In this document: positions 1-8,994 of the stretch, in pieces
How positions within the stretch are numbered: position 1 is the first letter of the stretch
How the letters are laid out: the number at the start of each line of letters is the position of its first letter
Source of the DNA: Candidatus Peregrinibacteria bacterium
Lineage (GTDB): Bacteria > Patescibacteriota > Gracilibacteria > UBA1369 > LOWO2-01-FULL-3
Length of the DNA stretch: 21,374 nt
Assembly (NCBI GenBank): GCA_016186245.1
Contig: JACPLZ010000043.1
Coordinates: 1-21,374 of the forward strand
Reading direction: 5' to 3'
Notes under the pieces: model-generated
The model's input: only the letters and a program-made list of their open reading frames with translations
Database searches by the model: none
What the model was told of the DNA's origin: nothing
Made by a program: the position numbers and the translations under genes

Positions 1-1291
1 CATCCACAATTGCCTGGCTATAAGTTTGCAGCTCTTCTTGTCGGGGATACCCAAGTTTAGCCGCTTCCTGCTCGAGAGTATCAGCGGTGTTTGCCGCGGA
101 TGTGGGCGCTTCCAATTCTTCATATCTCACATAACCGTTTCCGCCCATATCCACAGAATATAGATGAATTAAAATACCGTTTTTATTTGCCTGCGGACGC
201 ACAAGGATGTCCGGATATGGATCACCGCTTCCTTCAGGATATTCCACAAAATCCCGCCCGATTTCAAAATCGACTTTAGGCATTTTTTCTATGAGCATGC
301 TGTATTTGACGCGCCGCGTGCCGTACGCGGGAACGCTTACACCTGCAATCGCCTTTGGTCGCAGGCTCATTCCGGTATCTTTCCAGACCAGCTCATCGCT
401 ACAACCGCTATCCATGCATTGCAGACTATCCGGCGCCAGACTCATTGCCGGCGACATTAAATCGGAAATCATCAAATTGGAAATGCCCGACCCGCCGGTA
501 TTTTTCAATGTGATAACATAATCCACCTGATCCCCGATTTCCGCTGGAGCGCCGTTAACATCCACGGACGCTTTTGTGGAACTGCTTAACCGGTCAATTT
601 CTCCAATATGCGCGAATGATGCAAACCCAAAATCCAGAAGATTTTCTGCTCCGCTACCTCCGCCATCTCCACCACTGCCGTTCATGCCCGGATAATTCAC
701 AAACAGATTGTCTGCAAGACCATCTTCATTTGTTACTTCAAATCCAAAGCCTTTTCTAAAACCAAAATTTGTTTCCAGCCCGCCGCAATCTTCTTTATTA
801 TAGAAAACACTGATATACCCTGAAGAATCGCTTACAATAAGATCATCACAGCCATCCCTGTTAATATCGGTGCTTTTCATCACCAGCGCTTTGCGATTGC
901 CCAATGATAAATTTAAAGGCTCCCTCACGAAATTTCCTTCATTATTTATGAACAAACTTATGCATTCTTCCCCAGCATTGCAGCTTTCCTTTGCGCCAAC
1001 GATCAGATCATCATAGCCGTCGTTATTCACATCGATGCGGGTGGCGCTCTCAATTCCATTGGCGGCAAAAATCACATCGCCTCTTTCCACAAACCTGTCA
1101 TTGCTGATTTTGTTTTCCAGCAGTTTTACAAATCCATCTTCGTAAACGAGCAGAATATCATCATATGAATCCCCGTTAAAATCAAAATCCAAAATCTGTT
1201 TTATCTCTTCCTTTCCGCTATAAATCTGTTTGCCGATGTCTTTGCCGTAGCCGCTTGCGCCGGCCTGCTCCTCGACATTTAAGCGCACCAT
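1..1291 (-). CDS. 3' part of giant surface protein gene (FG-GAP/VCBS repeats, DUF11-like domain); partial and frame-shifted
   Basis: The minus strand stays open from about 1291 to base 1, in a different frame from the large gene upstream that stops at 1279. Its translation carries three FG-GAP/VCBS-type calcium-loop repeats, with cores DFNGDSYDD, DVNNDGYDD and DINRDGCDD, as in integrin-like beta-propellers. After a Gly/Ser-rich linker comes a DUF11-like Ig-fold segment (GDQVDYVITLKNTGGSG). No stop occurs before the window edge, so the C-terminus is unseen. An ATG at 1291 exists but has no ribosome-binding sequence. The first residues (MVRLNVEEQAG) read as the natural continuation of the upstream protein, so I treat this as the same gene after an indel and not as a separate gene. 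FG-GAP and DUF11 domains are typical of secreted or cell-wall adhesive proteins. Independent translation from 1291 is possible but less likely. Confidence 0.75.
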   Translation of the reverse strand, partial: MVRLNVEEQAGASGYGKDIGKQIYSGKEEIKQILDFDFNGDSYDDILLVYEDGFVKLLENKISNDRFVERGDVIFAANGIESATRIDVNNDGYDDLIVGAKESCNAGEECISLFINNEGNFVREPLNLSLGNRKALVMKSTDINRDGCDDLIVSDSSGYISVFYNKEDCGGLETNFGFRKGFGFEVTNEDGLADNLFVNYPGMNGSGGDGGGSGAENLLDFGFASFAHIGEIDRLSSSTKASVDVNGAPAEIGDQVDYVITLKNTGGSGISNLMISDLMSPAMSLAPDSLQCMDSGCSDELVWKDTGMSLRPKAIAGVSVPAYGTRRVKYSMLIEKMPKVDFEIGRDFVEYPEGSGDPYPDILVRPQANKNGILIHLYSVDMGGNGYVRYEELEAPTSAANTADTLEQEAAKLGYPRQEELQTYSQAIVD

Positions 1292-4200
1292 TCGATCGCC
1301 ATTCCGGCATCGGAAGCATAAGGGATATTGGATTCCCCCACGGAATTTCCCGCGGCAAAAAACAGCATGTGTTTATTGTCGCCTTCCAGTCCAAGTCCGA
1401 ATTTTTCTCCAGCATCTTCCAATGAAGTAAACGGCGATCCCGGCAACTGCGCCTGATCTATTTCTGTCTCAAAATCCACAAAATAAAACCCTTTCGGTTC
1501 AATGTCTGAATTTCCGGAAAAAGCTTCCACAAAGCCATATTTACCGGATGATGATTTTGGCATTATATACACTCCCGGAAGATAATTTTCCAAATATTCA
1601 TCCATGACAAGTAGTCGCGCGTCATGATCGAATTTTTGCCCATCATTACTCGGAACGATAAAAATTTCAGCCAGCTCCGTATCATTCACGCTGTCCGATA
1701 AAATGGTTTTTGGGAACGGAAAGGAATCGGTTGCGGCAACTTCTACGGACTTCACTCCATTTTCAAAAATTTCCAGGCGTCCGTATCCGTCCACGCCAAA
1801 CAGTCGCAGATTTTTTGCCGATGTCGTAACGGCGCTTACTGCCTGGACTTTTCCGTTATAAAGCATTGTTTCAGCAACATTTGTGCCGTCCGTATCGCCA
1901 AAATTTCCGCCCAACACGGACACATACAAAGCTCTCGGTTCAAAATCCTTTATTTTTTCGGCATCAACTTTTTTACTGGCTTTAAAGCTGACTTTGGCGG
2001 GAATGAGATCATCGCTTTCCGCTATGATATTTATTGTGCCTGAAACTTTTTTCCCGCGAAGGACGGTTGTTGCTACGCCTCCTGATGCAACAGCCACCGC
2101 CGGATCAAATTCCACCAAAGCGGAGCTCGCTTCTGTAGGCGAAAAGCGGACTGTCTTTCCGTTCATCGTATTTACAAGATTTCCGAATCGATCGGTCACT
2201 CTCGCCTGTAAAACAATTTCTTCGTTTTCCGAAGGCAGAATATTGGAAGAACTTTGCATCTCAAGTTTCACAGGATCTCCGGGCAGAGATTTAAACTTCA
2301 CGATATTCCGCGCAAAATCCGGCGCCTCTACCAGTATTTCCACATCTCCGGCTCTGGTGCCTGATTGGAAATTAACGTTTCCTGGAGCCAATATCCCGTT
2401 AGTCATTTTTTCCGGCAATTCGCCGGTAAATCTCCCCAAAATTTCCGTAAGCAGCGTAAATTTAACTGGCCCGTTGTAGGAATTTAAAACACGGTCTCCC
2501 GATTTCAGCTTTACGGCAATGCGCGCCAATGATTGCCCGTCGGCGGCAACACTTTCCGTCGCGTCAAAATTTTCATCAAGCACGCTCAATTCCAGATATG
2601 CATCCTCCACTACTTCAATAGTTACAGATTTTCCCGGGTAATTTTCAAAATTGATTTTTGAAATGTCATCGGTCTCAAGCAGTAAATCTTCCAATTCGGA
2701 ATCTGTCAAAACCGCGATTATCTTCCCGTTTCCACTGGTATTTTTTGCCGTGACTTCTATATCCACCTTCCCGTCAAAACTTGCCAATTGCACTCCCGGT
2801 ATTTTTCCGCTCAAGTCTCCCGTGGCATCAAGTTCCAAAATATTATCCGCAAACACAGAAACCTGCGCATAAGAGCTGTTTGCGATATTTCCATTCTTAT
2901 CCCGAAGGATAAACTCCAATTTTGTCCTTGACCGGCCGTTTGCGACCAATACCCGCGACTCGGCCTCTATATCTATGTCAATCGGCGCGTCCCCCGTAAT
3001 CTCCGTTTCCACCGCCGGCACATCAAATTTAACATCGGAAAATTCCACCTCCTTCACTCCCACGTTCTCAAAGTCATCAAAAAATCCCTGTAATTCTCCA
3101 AGGAATTCATCAAGCCACACAAAGCCAACCTCATCCTCCACGGTTTCTTCCGGCGCAGGACCGGCCGCTGCAGCCACATCCGTGTCGGACACATACGGCG
3201 CCACCGGATCAAATCTTAAATCCGTCTCTTCAGGCTGGGATTTATTGAAATTCATTTCAAAAGAATCTTCGCCCCCGTTCAGCACGAAATATGCAGCTTC
3301 ATACCCCTTTGGGGAATCACCGGCATAGGCATCATGCAGCTCGTCATCATTTAAATAAAATTCCAGAATATATTCGTGTTTGTCATCAATGCCCATCTCT
3401 TTCCACTTCAATGCGTCATGGATTTTTCGCGTTGCCGCAGCCTCTAAATCAAACCCGCTCTCAGGCCGGTCATCCAGATTGTTTACCGCCGGCGCAAAAT
3501 AATCTTCATAAATTTTCCGGCTGATTTCCAAAACCGTATAATCATCGGGCCCGGCATCTTCCCCAAAAATCCTGTAGCTTCCAGGAATCTGCGCGATTTC
3601 CTGGGCTTTCTGCGCAAGCTCCGATTGCAGCTGTGCCATATTTGGAATTTTGAAAAGATTAACATAATTTATTTTGTGAATTTGTCCGGGATAATAATGC
3701 GATTGAATATTTAAACCATCCAGAGGCTCCGGCGGATTTGGATTTTGAATGTGCGCGGCCGGTGCGCTCTGGAAAGCCACATATCGTGGATTATCGATTG
3801 GCATGCTCTGCGCAGCCAAAGATTTTTCCTGCTGCATGATTGTATACGCTGTCGGTTCATTATGGATAATCATGCTGGAAATCCGCCTGTTTTTATACGG
3901 ATGGGAATTGACAGTCAGTGTCACGTTCTCACCAAATTCATGATACGGAAATCCCTCAAGTCCATAAGGAATTGTATAAGCCGAATTATGGGAAAGTAAT
4001 TTTCTGGCAATTTCTCCGGTGTTTTGGCTGGGAATTCCATAAATGCCATCGGCCTCATCAAAGTCATACCATTTGATATCATATACGCCATCGGGCTCGT
4101 CTCCCGGCTTATTATCTCTCCATTCATAATCCCTGATTCCATCATTGTCATTGTCGATGCCGTCAAACAGCCCGTATCTGTCCGCGAAATTTTTCAAGGT

Positions 4201-7200
4201 AACCTGTGTGTTTCCATCGCTCAGCACAACTTCCGATGCGTCAATTTCATTTAGTCCAAGCCATAAAGTGTCAACAGGGCTGAAATCATCGCGCCTCGCG
4301 CGGTAAACCGAAGGATTATTATTATCTTCATCTGCCGGATCAATATTAAATTCCAGCCAGCGTGAATTTAAATCCACTCCATCGGAATCTTCCATTTCGC
4401 CGCTTATGAAATCTCCGAAAGAATTTATCAGCCTGCCATAAAAATCCCTGAAAGATTCCTCATTGCTTCCCCCGGACTCTTCACCAATTGTGGGATCGAG
4501 CGGAAATTTATATTTACCCAAAGTCATTGCCGGCAAACCCCTGTAGCACGAATCCATATAAAGCTTATCTACATCATCAAATTGATATGTCGAAGGAAAT
4601 TGAAACATGTCTGCATGCTGCCGATAATGAAGGGGGTTGTCCGAGTTCCTGTTTTCATTATTTTTTTTAACATTCTCTGGAAATTTGATTGCGACGCCCG
4701 CCCCCGGTACCTCCGTTTTCACCGGCATCTGACTGCCTGCGGGATCGAGCACCGGCATTGTTGCCAGCATCGGAATGCACCGGTCGCTGTTTTTGGAAGT
4801 CGATTGATAATTGCATCCCGCCGAAGCGTCATACGCTCCGCCATCATCATTATCGATTTCATCATATTCATCATAGCCATATCCTAAAGTATTGTTATCA
4901 TACAGCGTAAAAATCGCTCCTTCTGTTTCCGCGTACGGATCAAAATTTTCCGGAATTCCCTGGTCGGAAAAAACAACTGCGATATCCAGCTCGCTCCCAT
5001 CAGCTTCATCGCGCGTGGTAATTTTACCCATCCCGCCTTCCATAATCGTAACGGAAAATGTAAAAGTTTCCGTGTGCCGGTCTCCATCGCGATAAAAATC
5101 CACGCTCATCAACCCGACAACCGTATCGCCTTCGTTAAACATTTTCTCCGCTCCATCCAATTCCGCAAAAATTTCCATGAAACGCCCGCTGTTTATAATT
5201 TCTTCCGGCGTGTCCAATATCTCGTATTCCGCATCAGGTTCAAAAACATCGGTTACGCTATCAACGGTATTTTCCAGAATATTTGTTTCATTCTTTATGG
5301 CAATATCATAGGTAAAATCAGCCAATTGCTGCGGCTCGCGGTCATTCATTGCATCGATAAATCGGCCGGTTTCATCAAAAGCTTCTTTGATCGCATCATC
5401 AAAAGTGTGCGCGTAACTCAATTTTTTTCCGTTAACGCTCACGATAACATCTCCTTTTCGCAGTTTTTTCTCAAAAGGACCTTCATACTTTTCCGCCGCA
5501 GTGTGTAAAGTATTGTCCAGAAATGCCGCTACGCCATACTCCGGCACATCCTCTATGACCGCGCCCGTTTCATACACTCCATCGGTGTTAAATCCTCCTT
5601 CGTAATTTCCGTCAGTTATCTCCGCTAATTCCTGTGGCGGCAACAGTCTTGTATTGACTCCAGCGGTCCGCATCGGCGCAGCGCTCAAAAGCGAGTCGGA
5701 TCGCATCGATCTCGTCAAAATAGAATATTCTCCATTAACATTTTTCGGATCAAATTTCAGCTCGCCGTTATAATAATCCGGCTTTGTGGAGCCGAGATAC
5801 ACGCTGCATTGCTTCGCGCTATCCAGCACGTCCGCCTCAATTCCATTCACGTACATCTTGTTATCCGGCTCATTAAAATAATGATAGCGGTAATAAAACT
5901 GATCGGTGAAATCTTCTCCAAACACCAGATTTTCCGCTGCCTCAAGCATGTCCGTGTCGCCGTCATTATCAAGGCTTACCATAAAAGGATCATCGCCCAC
6001 CTTTCCGGAAATTGTAGAATAATCGATCACAGGCAACGGCTCCTCGATTTCTGCTATCACTTCATTCATCTTTTTTTCCAGCGCGTCATTTACGCTTCTC
6101 AGATAGAATTTCGTAAACTCGTCTTTGATGTTTATCAGCGCCGGTACGCTGCTGACGCCTCCATTCGACCATCTGCCTGAATACGCCGCCCAGTCATTTA
6201 CTTTGGAAATATAGCGGTTAAGAACACGATAGTATGGTATTAAAAATTGGTCGATTATATTTTTGGAACGGACATCCTGCAGGCCATCCAGCAGATCGGT
6301 GTTCCGCAATTGTTCCCCGAAGCCAGGCGCACCATCCGGGGTCTCACGATTATATTCATTCTCCTCATTGATCGGGATATCCTGAATCACATCGTCCATG
6401 ACATCTTTTGCCCAAAATTTGTTGTAGCGCATGTAAGCAAGATCCTCCATCGACTCGACATACTCTTCATAATGCAAATACACATCTTCGAAAATTTGTT
6501 CCTCCTCATGCGTCAAATCCGCAAAAAATAATTTTTTTTCAAATTCGGCAAAGTCCGGATCTTTTTCATAATACAAATGATTTTTATCAAAATATTCCGC
6601 CAGTTTTTGCCGGCCCGCATCATCATTTGTCAGCGGACGGATTACACCATGCCAGATTTCCGGCTTGGGAAAGGCCACCGCAGCATTAAAGTCGAAAGTC
6701 TCTGTCTCTCCGTTAAAAATATATGATTTATTGGAAAAATCAGTGTAAGGGAAAAGACTTATGAATCTGTTGCCGTTTTTATTTACCACCGGCAGGGGGA
6801 TATCTCCGACCAGCACCACTCCGGCCAATCTGTTTTCACGGGTGCCATCTCCATTTCTATATAAATTTTCCAACGAAGAAGCCAACTCCGGGACCGTATC
6901 ATTTTCTCTGTCAAAAAGAAGAATTTTGACATCCGTAAGATCATTATTTTTGCGGATATCCTCCGCATAGCGCAAAACCCTTTCTCCAATTTTGCGGTCG
7001 CGATCTATTTCCAGTCCTGGATACGAATTATTATCGGCATCCAATTGTGAATCCACCACGATCGCCACAAGATCGTATAAAATTCGAGGATCGTTTTCTC
7101 CTTCGGCTGTTTCAGCCAAACTTGCGCCATATGCCGCATTTGCCCCAAAAATCTGAAAGACAAGGGCAAACACGAGCATCCAGCAGGGCAATTTTTTCGT

Positions 7201-7215
7201 AAAGAATAAAGACAT
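1279..7215 (-). CDS. Giant secreted multidomain surface protein (C25-like, PDZ-like, Ca-loop, Ig-like domains)
   Basis: About 1978 residues from the chosen start at 7215. The frame extends to an ATG at 7260, but the 7215 start gives a clean signal peptide (two Lys, hydrophobic core, ANAAYGA cleavage region at about 27-31) and lies 18 bases below a putative -10. Residues about 40-230 resemble the gingipain/C25-like fold, with LAGVVLVGDIPLP and PEIWHGVIRP motifs, though I see no catalytic His/Cys pair. A PDZ-like segment lies at about 550-620 (LRKGDVIVSVNGKKL). Asp-rich calcium-type loops occur near 413 and 1017-1032 (DGIDNDNDGIRDYE). An acidic Pro-rich linker precedes about three invasin-like (Big_1-type) Ig repeats at about 1418-1752. 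The frame stops at 1279 in a short tail (GMAIEWCA), and homology-like sequence resumes in another frame, indicating a frameshift. The gene lies directly downstream of the pilins, suggesting a pilus-associated or wall adhesin. Its function is inferred only from architecture. Confidence 0.85.
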   Translation of the reverse strand: MSLFFTKKLPCWMLVFALVFQIFGANAAYGASLAETAEGENDPRILYDLVAIVVDSQLDADNNSYPGLEIDRDRKIGERVLRYAEDIRKNNDLTDVKILLFDRENDTVPELASSLENLYRNGDGTRENRLAGVVLVGDIPLPVVNKNGNRFISLFPYTDFSNKSYIFNGETETFDFNAAVAFPKPEIWHGVIRPLTNDDAGRQKLAEYFDKNHLYYEKDPDFAEFEKKLFFADLTHEEEQIFEDVYLHYEEYVESMEDLAYMRYNKFWAKDVMDDVIQDIPINEENEYNRETPDGAPGFGEQLRNTDLLDGLQDVRSKNIIDQFLIPYYRVLNRYISKVNDWAAYSGRWSNGGVSSVPALINIKDEFTKFYLRSVNDALEKKMNEVIAEIEEPLPVIDYSTISGKVGDDPFMVSLDNDGDTDMLEAAENLVFGEDFTDQFYYRYHYFNEPDNKMYVNGIEADVLDSAKQCSVYLGSTKPDYYNGELKFDPKNVNGEYSILTRSMRSDSLLSAAPMRTAGVNTRLLPPQELAEITDGNYEGGFNTDGVYETGAVIEDVPEYGVAAFLDNTLHTAAEKYEGPFEKKLRKGDVIVSVNGKKLSYAHTFDDAIKEAFDETGRFIDAMNDREPQQLADFTYDIAIKNETNILENTVDSVTDVFEPDAEYEILDTPEEIINSGRFMEIFAELDGAEKMFNEGDTVVGLMSVDFYRDGDRHTETFTFSVTIMEGGMGKITTRDEADGSELDIAVVFSDQGIPENFDPYAETEGAIFTLYDNNTLGYGYDEYDEIDNDDGGAYDASAGCNYQSTSKNSDRCIPMLATMPVLDPAGSQMPVKTEVPGAGVAIKFPENVKKNNENRNSDNPLHYRQHADMFQFPSTYQFDDVDKLYMDSCYRGLPAMTLGKYKFPLDPTIGEESGGSNEESFRDFYGRLINSFGDFISGEMEDSDGVDLNSRWLEFNIDPADEDNNNPSVYRARRDDFSPVDTLWLGLNEIDASEVVLSDGNTQVTLKNFADRYGLFDGIDNDNDGIRDYEWRDNKPGDEPDGVYDIKWYDFDEADGIYGIPSQNTGEIARKLLSHNSAYTIPYGLEGFPYHEFGENVTLTVNSHPYKNRRISSMIIHNEPTAYTIMQQEKSLAAQSMPIDNPRYVAFQSAPAAHIQNPNPPEPLDGLNIQSHYYPGQIHKINYVNLFKIPNMAQLQSELAQKAQEIAQIPGSYRIFGEDAGPDDYTVLEISRKIYEDYFAPAVNNLDDRPESGFDLEAAATRKIHDALKWKEMGIDDKHEYILEFYLNDDELHDAYAGDSPKGYEAAYFVLNGGEDSFEMNFNKSQPEETDLRFDPVAPYVSDTDVAAAAGPAPEETVEDEVGFVWLDEFLGELQGFFDDFENVGVKEVEFSDVKFDVPAVETEITGDAPIDIDIEAESRVLVANGRSRTKLEFILRDKNGNIANSSYAQVSVFADNILELDATGDLSGKIPGVQLASFDGKVDIEVTAKNTSGNGKIIAVLTDSELEDLLLETDDISKINFENYPGKSVTIEVVEDAYLELSVLDENFDATESVAADGQSLARIAVKLKSGDRVLNSYNGPVKFTLLTEILGRFTGELPEKMTNGILAPGNVNFQSGTRAGDVEILVEAPDFARNIVKFKSLPGDPVKLEMQSSSNILPSENEEIVLQARVTDRFGNLVNTMNGKTVRFSPTEASSALVEFDPAVAVASGGVATTVLRGKKVSGTINIIAESDDLIPAKVSFKASKKVDAEKIKDFEPRALYVSVLGGNFGDTDGTNVAETMLYNGKVQAVSAVTTSAKNLRLFGVDGYGRLEIFENGVKSVEVAATDSFPFPKTILSDSVNDTELAEIFIVPSNDGQKFDHDARLLVMDEYLENYLPGVYIMPKSSSGKYGFVEAFSGNSDIEPKGFYFVDFETEIDQAQLPGSPFTSLEDAGEKFGLGLEGDNKHMLFFAAGNSVGESNIPYASDAGMAIEWCA

Positions 7216-7239
7216 GAGGGTAAACTTATCCGATCGTAA

Positions 7240-7248
7240 AATATAGCA
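7240..7248 (-). promoter_or_regulatory. Extended -10 promoter for the giant surface protein gene
   Basis: On the minus strand this reads TGCTATATT, an extended -10 element, with a predicted transcript start near 7233 and only about 18 bases of leader before the ATG at 7215. There is no good -35. The identical TGCTATATT element precedes rplJ. No Shine-Dalgarno sequence is visible. Confidence 0.4.
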
Positions 7249-7329
7249 TGCACAACCCATAAAACGAAATTTTCAGGGCGCCAGAAAACGACTTTAAATT
7301 GACAGGGGAAAAGAGGATTGTATGAACAT

Positions 7330-7887
7330 TTATTTACTGCCAAGCACGCCAAACACCGGCCCGCTCGCGGCAAAATTATACGCGGGCGCGCCGCAGCGCA
7401 TCAAGCTCACTCCGGCAACATAATCCGCCAGATTTCCATTATCGGGATTTTCCATTTGCGCCATCACTATAAATGGAAACTCTGGTGGTTTTAACACTGG
7501 CCTGTAACAACTCGTTCCTTTAAAATAAATATATTGTCCCCTGCATCTTTCTGTGCCGCTCATCAGCCAGCCTTTATTCGAATTAGGATCCGTGGGGAAA
7601 GTATCTCCAAAATAGTCCAGTTTATCCCTGATTGCTTTTGAAATATTTGGCGCTGTCGTTCGGACGGGGGATATGCAGCTGTATGCCGCAGTGCTGGGTA
7701 AATTCACTCCTTTGTATATATATTCTTCCGTCAAAAATTCCATGATTTTTCTGACATCATCAACTCTCCGCGCATCCCTGATTTTTGCGCCGCCGCCAAT
7801 CAAACTCGGCAAAAAAGCCACAGTCAAAACCCCGATAATTGCAATAACAATCAAAAGTTCAATAATGGTAAATGCCTTTTGGCGCAT
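7330..7887 (-). CDS. Type IV pilin-like protein (pilin 1, last of three)
   Basis: 185 residues. The N-terminus is a class III signal, MRQKA followed by FTIIELLIVIAIIG, with the conserved Glu at +5 and a 20-residue hydrophobic helix. It would be cleaved by a prepilin peptidase and assembled into a pilus or pseudopilus. The residue before the cleavage site is Ala where Gly is usual; Ala is tolerated in some pseudopilins. The globular part has four Cys (AYSC, TERC, TSCY, LMRC) that could form disulfides, and a motif YIYFKG...VMAQME that matches the other two pilins here (YYYV...AHME/AQME). It starts four bases after the stop of pilin 2, with no Shine-Dalgarno, so translational coupling is likely. 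It is the most divergent of the three and may be a minor pilin. Confidence 0.88.
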   Translation of the reverse strand: MRQKAFTIIELLIVIAIIGVLTVAFLPSLIGGGAKIRDARRVDDVRKIMEFLTEEYIYKGVNLPSTAAYSCISPVRTTAPNISKAIRDKLDYFGDTFPTDPNSNKGWLMSGTERCRGQYIYFKGTSCYRPVLKPPEFPFIVMAQMENPDNGNLADYVAGVSLMRCGAPAYNFAASGPVFGVLGSK

Positions 7888-7891
7888 CTTG

Positions 7892-8419
7892 CTATGGGTT
7901 CAGAATGACATAGCAGAGATTGTCCTCAGTGGTTGTCGCGGTCGGTTTAACGAGATCGCCGGTTGTTTTTGCCGCACTGCATTCTCCGTTGGCATTTTCT
8001 CTGATTTCCATATGGGCATAAAGACCGTAAGAATAATTTGGCTGATCCGCTCCTGTGACATAATAATACTTGCCCTGTGAACCTGTAAAATCTGTTGGCA
8101 GCAAATTTGTCGGCTGCGGATCAACCGGTATAACTCCTCCAAAATTCACTTTAAACGCTCCCCCCCAGGTGTTTTCCGCTGTATCTGAATACCCGGTAGA
8201 AAGAGAATCCTGTATCGCCCCGGAAACATTCGGATAATTTTTGCCTTCAAGATTGGCATTAAGGATTACCTTGTCTACTTTTTGAAGATCGGCAATCCTT
8301 GTAGCATCTCTGCCTTTGGCCGGCGCTTTCAAAACATTTGGGAGAAAAGCAACCGCCAATATGCCGATAATTGCAATCACAATCAAAAGCTCTATAAGAG
8401 TAAAACCCTTTTTAAGCAT
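7892..8419 (-). CDS. Type IV pilin-like protein (pilin 2)
   Basis: 175 residues. The leader MLKKG is followed by FTLIELLIVIAIIGILAVAF, a textbook prepilin cleavage site (Gly -1, Phe +1, Glu +5). The stretch up to VLKAPAKGRD is nearly identical to pilin 3, while the rest diverges. Conserved features of the head are the YYYV...GLYAHME motif and a C-terminal Cys (DNLCYVILNP) that with an earlier Cys (GECSAA) could close the D-region loop typical of type IV pilins. Spacing to pilin 3 upstream is five bases and to pilin 1 downstream four bases, so the three are one transcript. A weak AGGCGG lies just ahead of the ATG. It is either a major pilin paralogue or a minor pilin; the sequence alone does not say which. 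Confidence 0.9.
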   Translation of the reverse strand: MLKKGFTLIELLIVIAIIGILAVAFLPNVLKAPAKGRDATRIADLQKVDKVILNANLEGKNYPNVSGAIQDSLSTGYSDTAENTWGGAFKVNFGGVIPVDPQPTNLLPTDFTGSQGKYYYVTGADQPNYSYGLYAHMEIRENANGECSAAKTTGDLVKPTATTTEDNLCYVILNP

Positions 8420-8424
8420 GCCGC

Positions 8425-8928
8425 CTATTTAAGGATACTGAAGATATAACACCTGTCCGCATCTGCTGGCGTGCCAAGAGTAAACGGAGTTGCACCAAGG
8501 GCTGCTGCACAAGTGGTATTGGCCTGCTGGGTCGTCTCCATTTGTGCTACGACTCCATATTTCTTATTCGTTGTGTCGGCAACATAGTAATAATTACCCG
8601 GACAGGTTATTGAAGATGCTCCACCTTGATAGGTTATTGTAGCTGTACCTTTTGGATCAATAGGTATTCCATCTTCAAATCTCAAGTTTACTTTCCCGCT
8701 GTCGAAAGTAGCATTAACACATCCAGCCGCTGCCGGAAAATCCGCTTTCTCGACATGCGCATCGGTCAACGCCTGACTTATCGCTCTCAAATTTGTAATT
8801 CTCTGTCCGTCTCTGGCCTTTGCCGGAGCCTTTAATACACTTGGTAAAAAGGCCACAGCCAAAATACCGATGATCGCAATGACGATCAAAAGCTCAATCA
8901 GCGTGAAACCATGTTTTCGATTTTTCAT
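8425..8928 (-). CDS. Type IV pilin-like protein (pilin 3, first of the pilin transcript)
   Basis: 167 residues. The leader MKNRKHG ends at Gly -1, followed by FTLIELLIVIAIIGILAVAF with Glu +5. The head has four Cys (AAGC, ITCP, TTCA, DRCY); the last two bracket a C-terminal loop as in the disulfide-bonded D-region of pilins. The YYYVADTT...GVVAQME motif is shared with its neighbours. Being first behind a near-consensus promoter (8958-8986), it is the best candidate for the major pilin, which is an inference from position. The start at 8928 is the only one giving a proper leader peptide. No Shine-Dalgarno precedes it. Confidence 0.92.
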   Translation of the reverse strand: MKNRKHGFTLIELLIVIAIIGILAVAFLPSVLKAPAKARDGQRITNLRAISQALTDAHVEKADFPAAAGCVNATFDSGKVNLRFEDGIPIDPKGTATITYQGGASSITCPGNYYYVADTTNKKYGVVAQMETTQQANTTCAAALGATPFTLGTPADADRCYIFSILK

Positions 8929-8957
8929 AAGAATGGGATTAGTTAAAACTTACCGCC

Positions 8958-8986
8958 ATTGTAATAAACAGCTTCCAAATTGACAA
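8958..8986 (-). promoter_or_regulatory. Sigma70-type promoter of the pilin genes
   Basis: On the minus strand, TTGTCA (8981-8986) is separated by exactly 17 bases from TACAAT (8958-8963). The predicted transcript start is near 8951, about 23 bases before the pilin 3 ATG. This would let pilins be made in excess of the assembly proteins encoded upstream. Confidence 0.65.
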
Positions 8987-8994
8987 GGCATAAA

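Noticed and set aside
1289..1291. ATG as a start of a separate FG-GAP protein
   Set aside because: No ribosome-binding sequence, no signal peptide after it, and the sequence continues the upstream protein once one base is restored.
1218..1415. Short minus-strand frame across the frameshift site
   Set aside because: It runs in a third frame that matches neither part of the giant protein and has a shadow-like Arg/Pro composition.
5074..5508. Plus-strand open frame of 144 codons inside the giant gene
   Set aside because: It is the complement of a coding frame with clear domain motifs; the protein is rich in Ile, His, Arg and Phe without family features and has no promoter or start signal.
7261..7290. 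Imperfect inverted repeat TTTCAGGGCGCCAGAAA as terminator of the pilin transcript
   Set aside because: The stem has a mismatch and a 3-base loop and no clear T-run follows; support is too weak.
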